A stretch of 43,476 bases of DNA from a virus. Below the pieces are notes generated by a model. The model ran no database searches. It saw nothing but the letters and a program-made list of their open reading frames with translations, and had not been told where the DNA came from. Shown here piece after piece: positions 29,664 through 35,559 of this stretch; the stretch's first letter is position 1; every line of letters starts with the position of its first letter. Both the position numbers and the translations under genes were made by a program. The stretch is taken from IMG/VR virus record IMGVR_UViG_3300046836_000263, positions 1-43,476 of that record; one strand, written 5' to 3'.

Positions 29664-31198
29664 TAGCGCATCCATCCTTGGGCCATCTGGCCGCCATAAA
29701 TGGTTTCAGGCGGCGGTTCTTTCACTGCCTTAGTGACAGGCCGCGCAAAGGTTAAAGCCAGTGCATCACCATCATCCGGTGAAGTTGATTCCACGCCCAT
29801 TTTGGCTAAGCGTTTCTTCATTATGTCTTTGGGCTCCAACTTCACACGCTGTAAGCGGTCGCTTACCAGAATCGGCTTGGACAAATCAGCCCCTAGTCCC
29901 GGATCGGAATCAATCGCTCCCCCATCCAATAGCCATTGCTTCATCTCGCCCCACATATAATCGCGCCAGTAGGCATAAGTCTGCGGTTTCAGGGGTGAAT
30001 CAGCCCCGAAGTTGACGAGGGTAATGATGTCGCTGAATCCCATCTCAAGCAGTCGCGCATAGACCTGCGAAGCGATGCCAGCGGAATCAAAGAACAGTCG
30101 GTCAATCTTCTCGCCGTTGAAGCGTCTCGATAACACATCGGCAATCCTGCCTGTCATTACTGCCGGGTCGCGGGTAAACTCGCCTTTGATCTTGATTGGC
30201 GGAATGGATTTAGCATCAAACCCCTTGCGGAACCTAATTACGTTGTCATCTGAGCCGCCCCACGCGAAATCTACGGCTCCGATAAGAGGATCTTCAGGCT
30301 TTGAGCGCGGGATGGCTTTCTGGGCATTGGAAATTACTTCTTGGTCAATGTATTGGCCAGATGCCGCTCTGGGCGGAAGGCCACGAACACGCACACGGAA
30401 GAAATCAGAGTCCTCCCCATAGAGTTCTTCCCATTCTTTAATTTCTTCAGTGTTGATGCCTTCAACATTTCTGGAGTCAATGATGTAGTGCTTCCACAAA
30501 TGCCGCTGTGAGCCATGCACGCATTCGTAGAAATCGCCGCTATTGAGTGTTGGATTGCCAAACTTAAGCCAGATGATCTCAGTGTTTGAATCGGTGAGGG
30601 CTCCGCGTCCTACTTCAGCGGAAATCTTGGCTGAAATCTCGCTGGCCTCATCCATGATGAGGATTAGCCGGCGGTCTTTGTTGTGCGCCCCGGCGAAGGC
30701 GGCGGGGTTTTCATCTGACCATGGGACAAAATCACAGCGCCATGTTTTCTCATGGTCATCTTCCAAAACACGGATGCTGGCAACGTTGACCTCAAACCAG
30801 TTGCGGTTAATTGCTCTGCGGAACCATGTTGAAACTTCCGGCTGTGTCTTGGTGTCGAGCTGGCCTTTTGTGTTGGCTGTCACATTGATGCGGCAATCCT
30901 CAAATGTGCTCAGGCCCCACCAGATGATGAAGGCTACTTCGGCGGACTTGCCGATACCGTGACCACTACTGATAGCTGCCTTGAATGGCTTGAAGCGCGT
31001 TTCTGGGTTGCTGAGATGCTGCCCTATGTCCCTGAGCAACTGCTTCTGCCATTTACGCGGTCCCTTTGAATGCTCAAGCTCGCCTTCTCCCCAGGTAAAC
31101 CCATATCCAATAGCTCCAAGTGGATCATGGCGATATTGCACCAAGTCTGAAATCATGCCACGCACTTCTTCGGCCTGTTCCACAGTCGCGCAGTTCAT
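29663..31198 (-). CDS. terL: Terminase large subunit (511 aa)
   Basis: Walker A S-G-H-G-I-G-K-S (residues 78-85) and Walker B L-I-L-I-M-D-E-A-S (178-186) with the D-E pair give the packaging ATPase. The nuclease half has V-D-F-A-W-G-G-S-D (about 313-321), F-F-D-S-A-G and the end motif G-D-A-L-A-L-T-F (about 484-491), the expected metal-binding acidic residues. It cuts concatemers and drives DNA into the portal. Small subunit-like gene upstream overlaps by four bases. Confidence 0.95.
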   Translation of the reverse strand: MNCATVEQAEEVRGMISDLVQYRHDPLGAIGYGFTWGEGELEHSKGPRKWQKQLLRDIGQHLSNPETRFKPFKAAISSGHGIGKSAEVAFIIWWGLSTFEDCRINVTANTKGQLDTKTQPEVSTWFRRAINRNWFEVNVASIRVLEDDHEKTWRCDFVPWSDENPAAFAGAHNKDRRLILIMDEASEISAKISAEVGRGALTDSNTEIIWLKFGNPTLNSGDFYECVHGSQRHLWKHYIIDSRNVEGINTEEIKEWEELYGEDSDFFRVRVRGLPPRAASGQYIDQEVISNAQKAIPRSKPEDPLIGAVDFAWGGSDDNVIRFRKGFDAKSIPPIKIKGEFTRDPAVMTGRIADVLSRRFNGEKIDRLFFDSAGIASQVYARLLEMGFSDIITLVNFGADSPLKPQTYAYWRDYMWGEMKQWLLDGGAIDSDPGLGADLSKPILVSDRLQRVKLEPKDIMKKRLAKMGVESTSPDDGDALALTFARPVTKAVKEPPPETIYGGQMAQGWMR

Positions 31199-31557
31199 TC
31201 AGAATCCGTAATCGCCTTGGCTCTTTCTTTGGCCTTCTGTCGAACTTCTTCCGCAAGGCTAACCGTTAGGCCGCCGCTCACTCTCACAGGCTGAGATACC
31301 TTGCCCTCGGTGCGTTCCCAAGCTGAATCCATATACATTTGTCCTACAACGCCATTCTTCAGCATCTTCTCCCACTGTGAATCCTTCCAGCGTTTTCTCT
31401 GCTCAGGATCAGAGAGCTTCTCTTCGAGCATCTCCTCGGTAGCTTCAGTGAGCCAAGACCTTTTGGGGCGACCGCCAGGATTGCCAGACTGACCGGGAAG
31501 AAACTGGCCTTTCTCGTTCCTGTTTTCCGCCTGATCTGAGGTTTCGATGTTTTTCAC
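31195..31557 (-). CDS. Terminase small-subunit-position protein, DUF5681 (120 aa)
   Basis: GTG start at 31557. Residues 16-33 have G-Q-F-L-P-G-Q-S-G-N-P-G-G-R-P-K, the signature of DUF5681, a family common just before large terminases. The rest is helical and charged. Role as a small terminase is inferred from position and DUF context. It diverges from the 31594 gene with only 36 bases between start codons. Confidence 0.75.
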   Translation of the reverse strand: MKNIETSDQAENRNEKGQFLPGQSGNPGGRPKRSWLTEATEEMLEEKLSDPEQRKRWKDSQWEKMLKNGVVGQMYMDSAWERTEGKVSQPVRVSGGLTVSLAEEVRQKAKERAKAITDSE

Positions 31558-31580
31558 TGCTAACTCTGTATTTACCGCGC

Positions 31581-31586
31581 TATAAT
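31581..31586 (+). promoter_or_regulatory. Perfect TATAAT before a leaderless plus-strand gene
   Basis: TATAAT ends seven bases before ATG 31594, so transcription would begin at the start codon. No Shine-Dalgarno is present. The -35 region is weak. This is the clearest of the recurrent TAnnAT-ATG arrangements. Confidence 0.6.
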
Positions 31587-31593
31587 CAGACTT

Positions 31594-31755
31594 ATGCCTG
31601 ATCCAAAGCGCATTTCTGTGAAGGAAATTGAACTACTTCGCCGGCTAATTCGGGGAATGAGCCGGGATTCTTTGCTCTATAAGTTGTTGAAAGAGGAGTT
31701 ATCAGCATTGGGTTACTGGAAGAATAGGCCACGGGGAAAGCCAATGATTCGTTGA
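31594..31755 (+). CDS. Plus-strand small basic protein, divergent from the terminase (53 aa)
   Basis: M-P-D-P-K-R-I-S-V-K-E-I-E-L-L-R-R-L-I-R-G-M-S followed by L-L-Y-K-L-L-K-E-E-L-S-A-L-G-Y-W-K-N-R-P-R-G-K-P. The ending '..LSALGYWKxxPRGKP' recurs in small phage proteins that I have seen but cannot name. It is strongly basic and helical. The TATAAT seven bases upstream and lack of ribosome site point to leaderless translation. Confidence 0.65.
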   Translation: MPDPKRISVKEIELLRRLIRGMSRDSLLYKLLKEELSALGYWKNRPRGKPMIR

Positions 31756-31758
31756 GGC

Positions 31759-32079
31759 TCAAGCGAATGAACTCTGATCCTTGTGTGGGTACGTGAGTAA
31801 AAGTCCTTGTTTCCAATCTCTTACAGGCAATGTGATAGCATCGCGGCTCTTGATGGGCGAGAACCTGGCCTTAATCTCAGCAAATGACTCATTGGTTCTA
31901 AGCTTGAGCGTGTTGCTTGAGATCTGGCAGACAGGTACATCAGCAAGTATCCGGTCGAATAACTTGCGGCTGATCTTATGGGCTGGGGCTTCGGTTGAAG
32001 CGTCCTGCTGCTTTTTGTAGAGAAAGAATGCCAATATTAGAGTGAGTCGTAAATTGCAGCGAAGATGTCTGGTTTGCAC
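31759..32079 (-). CDS. Hypothetical protein with N-terminal hydrophobic span (up to 106 aa)
   Basis: Open from ATG 32079 (a TTG downstream is also possible), with an early hydrophobic stretch L-R-L-T-L-I-L-A-F-F-L-Y followed by K-K and a soluble part with D-V-P-V-C-Q-I-S and N-E-S-F-A-E-I-K-A-R-F. The reading frame overlaps the upstream gene by 43 bases. Coding is plausible but not certain; it converges on the 31594 gene. Confidence 0.4.
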   Translation of the reverse strand: MQTRHLRCNLRLTLILAFFLYKKQQDASTEAPAHKISRKLFDRILADVPVCQISSNTLKLRTNESFAEIKARFSPIKSRDAITLPVRDWKQGLLLTYPHKDQSSFA

Positions 32080-32306
32080 GGGTAAAACTCGCCTTTTATG
32101 CCTCGAATCAGCATGTCGCTGTTTTCTGCGGTCATAGTTCCTTCAAGAGTCCGAATCTCTATGCTCTTGGGAAGAAACAAGAAAACGCCTTTTTCGTAGG
32201 CTTCCTGCACTGACGTTGGAAGGGCTTTCCAGTCACTCGAAGCGGAGCGCAGAATATCTGAGACTGGCCACGCTTCAATCGTTACTGGCTTTTTGCGGTA
32301 TTCCAT
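32037..32306 (-). CDS. Conserved phage protein, PGDYG-like (89 aa)
   Basis: M-E-Y-R-K-K-P-V-T-I-E-A at the start and R-T-L-E-G-T-M-T-A-E-N-S-D-M-L-I-R-G-I-K-G-E-F-Y-P-C-K-P-D-I-F-style order at the end match a widespread phage protein in which the 'EGxMxAxxGDxIIxGxxGExYPCKPDIF' block is nearly constant. Function unknown. The 166 bases between it and the LuxR-type gene carry no start-bearing gene. Confidence 0.8.
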   Translation of the reverse strand: MEYRKKPVTIEAWPVSDILRSASSDWKALPTSVQEAYEKGVFLFLPKSIEIRTLEGTMTAENSDMLIRGIKGEFYPCKPDIFAAIYDSL

Positions 32307-32472
32307 TTTGGGGCTAAGAATCCCTTGGGCTTACTCGCGCCACTTTTTAACATGCGCTGGCGGCAACCACGCGTTTTTGAATGCGCGAGAGACTTCCGGT
32401 TCCCCCGCGCACCTCGTATAGTTTTTGGGCCTTGGTGGTTCGAGAGTACAGCTATGCTACTTGGGCTTGCAA

Positions 32473-32715
32473 CTAATCTTTAGTGTACCCAAGCAATTGT
32501 ATGCGGATCGTCGCAACCTTTGGGAAGAGTTGCCGCGCATTTGTTACGCCTAATTTCAAATAAATCCTGCGCAGAGAGTTCTTTACCGCCTGCTCTGATA
32601 TGCCAATGGTGGCAGCTATCTCTTTATTCGACAGGCCATCCTCAAGCATGTACTCAAGCACATACTTTTCACGGTCGGTTAAACTTAAGTTTGTTTCCAC
32701 GTGGAACGCGCTCAC
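32473..32715 (-). CDS. Stand-alone LuxR/GerE-type helix-turn-helix regulator (80 aa)
   Basis: Residues about 10-65 form a complete GerE domain: L-S-L-T-D-R-E-K-Y-V-L-E-Y-M, G-L-S-N-K-E-I-A-A-T-I-G-I-S-E-Q-A-V-K-N-S-L, then I-Y-L-K-L-G-V-T-N-A. No receiver or sensor domain is attached. It is a good candidate for the regulator of the late leftward genes just downstream. The start codon region carries a parS-like palindrome. Confidence 0.9.
   Translation of the reverse strand: MSAFHVETNLSLTDREKYVLEYMLEDGLSNKEIAATIGISEQAVKNSLRRIYLKLGVTNARQLFPKVATIRIQLLGYTKD
32693..32708. promoter_or_regulatory. parS-like palindrome at the LuxR-type gene start
   Basis: A perfect 12-bp palindrome TTCCACGTGGAA (32695-32706) lies over codons 4-7 of the LuxR-type gene. 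The surrounding 16 bases match 13 of 16 positions of the bacterial parS-type sequence TGTTCCACGTGGAACA. It could also be an operator of the LuxR-type protein. Confidence 0.35.
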
Positions 32716-32924
32716 GTTTGCTTCTCCTTTTGTGGAGCTGGAATGGGAGGGCGTTTACCTTTTTTGCTTGGTTTTGGGCCTCTCGGCTGCGGCTCACGAT
32801 CCCACAGAACGCTTTTACAGGCTCCGCAACGTTTCGGCCTTTCCATGGTTTCTGCTACCCACACGTTAGGGCAGCGTTGACACTGGCAGACTAAGCGATT
32901 GAAGACTATCTTGGTTGGGGTCAT
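32712..32924 (-). CDS. Zinc-ribbon protein with basic tail, paralogue-like of the 4375 gene (70 aa)
   Basis: Start taken at M-T-P-T-K-I (an ATG at 32945 is also in frame). C-Q-C-Q-R-C (about residues 13-18) and R-C-G-A-C-K (about 33-38), then S-V-L-W-D-R-E and a P/K/R-rich tail. Its order and the W-D-R motif mirror those of the plus-strand protein at 4375-4635. It overlaps both neighbours. Confidence 0.65.
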   Translation of the reverse strand: MTPTKIVFNRLVCQCQRCPNVWVAETMERPKRCGACKSVLWDREPQPRGPKPSKKGKRPPIPAPQKEKQT

Positions 32925-33096
32925 GCTTTTTTGCCGCCTTTCCATGCTCGTGAACGGCTGTAATCACGTCATCACGGCAAACGAATCGCTCTTCTCCGCG
33001 TTCAGTGTCGCGCGTGGCTTTGATGTAGGGAAGCTTCATGATACGTTCCATGATGGCAACTCGCTGTTTAGCCATTTCTAATGGTTTGTTTCTCAT
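32866..33096 (-). CDS. Hypothetical basic protein (76 aa)
   Basis: M-R-N-K-P-L-E-M-A-K-Q-R-V-A-I-M-E-R-I-M-K-L-P forms an amphipathic helix, followed by R-D-T-E-R-G-E-E-R-F-V-C-R-D-D-V-I-T-A. The ATG follows AGGAGAAAA and overlaps the previous stop. No family recognised. Confidence 0.6.
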   Translation of the reverse strand: MRNKPLEMAKQRVAIMERIMKLPYIKATRDTERGEERFVCRDDVITAVHEHGKAAKKHDPNQDSLQSLSLPVSTLP

Positions 33097-33338
33097 TTTT
33101 CTCCTAACAAATACTTATTGATGCTTTCAAGGCAAACATAATTCGATTGCCAAACTCCATCCACTTTTGCCCGTTCGCAGCGCATCTGCATACCCGCCGG
33201 ATGGTAGAGGTTGCAAAAGGTACAAAATTGGGGAAAGCGCGTTTTTATGATGGTCACACGCTTGCATTGCACTTCGCTTTCGTCTCCCGCATATGGATCG
33301 AAAGATATGTATTGCTCATCGTTCTTAGTGTTCGCCAT
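33093..33338 (-). CDS. Hypothetical Cys-knuckle protein (81 aa)
   Basis: ATG 33338 is preferred to a TTG two codons upstream. The pattern V-Q-C-K-R near residue 25, F-C-T-F-C-N-L-Y-H-P-A-G (about 39-50), M-R-C-E-R-A and Y-V-C-L gives five Cys and one His in a spacing seen in small phage zinc proteins. Function not known. Confidence 0.6.
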   Translation of the reverse strand: MANTKNDEQYISFDPYAGDESEVQCKRVTIIKTRFPQFCTFCNLYHPAGMQMRCERAKVDGVWQSNYVCLESINKYLLGEK

Positions 33339-33345
33339 TATCAAT

Positions 33346-33567
33346 TTACCGCCCTTTCAGCACGGCAAAATGTGCGCCACCACTTGAATATTTCTCGATT
33401 TTTCCGCGCAATTCTTCGGCGTAAGAGCGCAGATATTCTTTGGTGATTCCTTTGTCTGGGTAGAAAGGGCCGCTCTCGGATTGGTTAAGCGCATGTTGCA
33501 TGTCGCGCATCAAATCATCTATGGCGAAGGCATCCAATTCCTTCATCGTGTAGTGCATTTTAGGCAT
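33346..33567 (-). CDS. Hypothetical acidic helical protein (73 aa)
   Basis: Chosen ATG 33567 overlaps the end of the upstream gene (ATGCCTAA). The product is helical: M-K-E-L-D-A-F-A-I-D-D-L-M-R-D-M-Q-H-A-L-N-Q-S, then I-T-K-E-Y-L-R-S-Y-A-E-E-L-R-G-K-I-E. An extended TTG start at 33603 is possible. No family recognised. Confidence 0.55.
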   Translation of the reverse strand: MPKMHYTMKELDAFAIDDLMRDMQHALNQSESGPFYPDKGITKEYLRSYAEELRGKIEKYSSGGAHFAVLKGR

Positions 33568-33730
33568 TGAAGACCGCCATGATTTTGCCGCCCTTGGATT
33601 CAAGGCTGATTAGGGTGTAATAGTGGCCAGCGAAAAGATGTGCAGCGCGCTCGGCAGCTTGCGCCGTGGTTCCACTAAAAACCTCACAGCCTACATACTT
33701 GCCATTTACAAAGAAATTTAAGTTATCCAT
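33560..33730 (-). CDS. Hypothetical protein (56 aa)
   Basis: Start ATG 33730 is set by GGAGG five bases upstream; an extended start at 33778 lies over the candidate promoter. F-F-V-N-G-K-Y-V-G-C-E-V-F-S-G, then A-A-E-R-A-A-H-L-F-A-G. Small alpha/beta protein without recognised family. Confidence 0.6.
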   Translation of the reverse strand: MDNLNFFVNGKYVGCEVFSGTTAQAAERAAHLFAGHYYTLISLESKGGKIMAVFNA

Positions 33731-33748
33731 AGCGTCCTCCATGCCAAG

Positions 33749-33778
33749 ATTCTGCACCATTGGCACATTATCTGTCAA
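33749..33778 (-). promoter_or_regulatory. Candidate sigma70 promoter (TTGACA / CAGAAT, 18-bp spacer)
   Basis: On the minus strand a perfect -35 TTGACA and a -10 CAGAAT (four of six) lie in the 77-bp gap between two genes, upstream of a GGAGG-ATG start. Spacing is 18 bp. It could give an extra start point for the 33.7-32.5 kb genes, including the LuxR-type regulator. Confidence 0.4.
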
Positions 33779-33807
33779 GGTAATAATGCACTATTGGGAC
33801 ATTTATT

Positions 33808-34362
33808 TTACGTTGCTTTCTCCTTTGCTGGCGGGGGAGGCTCGGCTGGGCGGTAATCTTGTGGGTTTTCTAATTGGCAAATCACCTGTCCGATTTCTGC
33901 CAGTGTCAAATCTAGCGGATCGCCAGAATCGCACCCTGAGCCGTCTATGTCATCTGGGGCAATCGCATGTTTGCGCGCCAAATCGTAGATTGACTTCTGC
34001 CAGCGGGCCTGCTCTTTGTCCACTACTTTGTCAATCAGGCAACCGTCATGCTCAAAGTAATCGAGCGAACCAGTTTTGCACCCTTCACATTTTTGGGGCT
34101 GGGGAGGCTGGAGAGAACGGCGCACAGCTTCACGTACAATTTCCATCCAATTAACATTGGACTTCGTTGTGGAAAGCACTTCGCATATCTCTCTTGCTAG
34201 CTTCTCTACATCAGCCGCGCCCGCCAACTCTTTGCCGATTTCTCGGGCGTGCTCATGGATTCCTTCCAGTACGGCGTGAATCTCCGCATCGCATATGCCG
34301 TCCTGATTCCAATAGAACTCGCACTTCTCTAAGATTGCAGCGATTCTCTCTTGTCGCGTCAT
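33808..34362 (-). CDS. Hypothetical protein with a Cys pair (184 aa)
   Basis: Helical, acidic protein; K-C-E-G-C-K-T near residue 92 and later C107 and C144 may bind a metal. C-terminal P-A-E-P-P-P-P-A-K-E-K-A-T is a flexible end. GGAGACGGAGAG precedes the start. No recognised domain; it is likely soluble. Located between the tiny zinc-ribbon gene and the 77-bp promoter gap. Confidence 0.6.
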   Translation of the reverse strand: MTRQERIAAILEKCEFYWNQDGICDAEIHAVLEGIHEHAREIGKELAGAADVEKLAREICEVLSTTKSNVNWMEIVREAVRRSLQPPQPQKCEGCKTGSLDYFEHDGCLIDKVVDKEQARWQKSIYDLARKHAIAPDDIDGSGCDSGDPLDLTLAEIGQVICQLENPQDYRPAEPPPPAKEKAT

Positions 34363-34397
34363 CTCTCCGTCTCCTTAGACTGCCCCGCCCCGCCAAA

Positions 34398-34559
34398 TTA
34401 TTCCCATCTTCCGGGGCCTGGAACAGTGGTCTTTTCTACTTTTGAGCGGATGCCAATTTCCCAGCATTTAGGACACCCATTTGTGTACTCCGCATAACCT
34501 GCTCCGCAAGTAACACACTCCCATGGAGACTTAGGTTCCGGCATATCAGATTGCGTCAT
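34398..34559 (-). CDS. Tiny zinc-ribbon protein (53 aa)
   Basis: ATG 34559 overlaps the stop of the preceding gene (ATGA). C15-V-T-C18 and C29-P-K-C32 form a complete four-Cys zinc ribbon (W-E-C-V-T-C-G-A-G-Y then N-G-C-P-K-C-W). A short tail follows. One of a dozen small CxxC proteins on both strands. Confidence 0.65.
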   Translation of the reverse strand: MTQSDMPEPKSPWECVTCGAGYAEYTNGCPKCWEIGIRSKVEKTTVPGPGRWE

Positions 34560-35305
34560 TTCGTTTCCTTTCCGTGCGGTTGCGGCTCCCCGGCTGATGG
34601 GGTGAAGAATTGGGCCTCAAGCATTGCAATCATCTGCTCACGGTCTGAAACTTCGTCCAGATCCCATTGCGAAGCGGTTTTCCAGAGCAACGATACGAAT
34701 TCGCGGCAGCGTGGACTAGGCTTCAGCCCTGCCAGCATTGCGTCCAGCTTGCTCAACAGCCAATCGCGCTGCGCGCGCACATTCATATTGTCCCACTCGT
34801 GAGGTTCAACTATTTCTGCATCACGGATTGATTGCGGCAATTCGCCAAAAGTTCCTGAGTTTGTGGGTGTCGGCCCTTCGGCGGGAGAGGCCGCGCCTGC
34901 AAACGATTCCTTCCCGCAATAACACATGTCAGTTCCGGGGCGGCGTTCATGCACCATTTCGTCACATCTCTGCGAGTTGAATGGGAAAGCATGTCTTTGA
35001 GCCTGATCCGTGGCCCGCGTCCCTTCGCTTGGCAGGGCCGTCTTTGCTTTAGCAGAACAGTTGCAATCTTCTTTTCCTCTTGATGAGAGGGAAATACATG
35101 TGATGTCGTGAGGTTCGCTTGGCAGGGAGGGGCCGGACTCGTCATCAGAATCAGTACATAAATCGACCTGATTAGCGTCGTGAAGGAACCCGCTCACGAG
35201 TTCCATCTTCCCGCTATCGCCGTCAAATGCACGTACTTCAGCCGATGGATTCAACCCGTGAGCGATTAGCTCTTGAAGCTGCTTTATCATTCCTTCGACG
35301 GTCAC
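34556..35305 (-). CDS. Mosaic hypothetical protein (249 aa)
   Basis: GTG 35305 overlaps the Tad2 stop (GTGA) with GGGGAG upstream, so the extended start at 35482 inside the Tad2 gene is rejected. Residues 1-55 look folded (M-I-K-Q-L-Q-E-L-I-A-H-G-L-N-P, E-V-R-A-F-D-G-D-S-G); the middle is low-complexity with L-P-S-E repeats and Cys clusters (E-D-C-N-C-S and M-C-Y-C-G); the end is helical. It appears built of joined short modules. Function unknown. Confidence 0.55.
   Translation of the reverse strand: MTVEGMIKQLQELIAHGLNPSAEVRAFDGDSGKMELVSGFLHDANQVDLCTDSDDESGPSLPSEPHDITCISLSSRGKEDCNCSAKAKTALPSEGTRATDQAQRHAFPFNSQRCDEMVHERRPGTDMCYCGKESFAGAASPAEGPTPTNSGTFGELPQSIRDAEIVEPHEWDNMNVRAQRDWLLSKLDAMLAGLKPSPRCREFVSLLWKTASQWDLDEVSDREQMIAMLEAQFFTPSAGEPQPHGKETK
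35024..35037. repeat. Dispersed 14-bp repeat, copy A
   Basis: TTCGCTTGGCAGGG occurs here and at 35114-35127; related sequences with CTTGGCAGGGAGCC or GGGCAGGGAGCC are at 35606-35619 and 35713-35724. In the coding strand they give L-P-S-E/L-P-S-P/L-P-T-Q peptides in linkers. Confidence 0.55.
35114..35127. repeat. Dispersed 14-bp repeat, copy B
   Basis: Identical to the sequence at 35024-35037. Both fall inside the low-complexity part of the 249-aa mosaic protein. Confidence 0.55.
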
Positions 35306-35559
35306 GCGATTACTCCCCAATCTTCCGCGAGCACATCCGTTTGCGATGCCAGCCACGGAACAAATGCTCCGTCTGCCGTTTTCATTCCGATCCATGGAAG
35401 TAGTCGGTTGCCAACCAGACCATAATCGTAGGGAGCCGAAGAACCTAATCCCCATTGGTCGGCTGTGACCAAACCAAGCCACATATCTTTACCATTCCAG
35501 CCAGAGCGTGATACCTTCTGACCTTGTTTGAGTGCTTCTATTGCCTGTCCGAAGTTCAT
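35302..35559 (-). CDS. tad2: Tad2 (DUF2829) anti-Thoeris protein (85 aa)
   Basis: The full DUF2829 pattern is present: F-G-Q-A-I-E-A-L-K-Q-G-Q-K-V-S-R at residues 3-18, G-W-N-G-K-D-M-W-L at 20-28, I-G-M-K-T-A-D-G at 57-64 and V-P-W-L-A-S-Q-T-D-V-L-A-E-D-W at 67-81. DUF2829 proteins include Tad2, shown to sequester the cyclic ADP-ribose isomer signal of Thoeris defence. The ATG follows AAGGAG, so it is very likely translated on its own, although the same frame is open far upstream with no stop. Next gene starts by GTGA overlap. Confidence 0.85.
   Translation of the reverse strand: MNFGQAIEALKQGQKVSRSGWNGKDMWLGLVTADQWGLGSSAPYDYGLVGNRLLPWIGMKTADGAFVPWLASQTDVLAEDWGVIA

Noticed and set aside
31781-32020. 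79-codon plus-strand frame
   Set aside because: Competes with the minus 106-codon frame; lacks a ribosome site and its hydrophobic repeats look like antisense of basic/acidic codons.
32307-32472. Possible tRNA (GGTTCGA motif near 32,431)
   Set aside because: The bases flanking the loop do not pair into a T-stem and no acceptor/anticodon arms can be drawn.
34556-35482. 308-codon extended version of the mosaic protein
   Set aside because: The first 59 codons lie out of frame inside Tad2; the GTG at 35305 has a ribosome site and a GTGA overlap.
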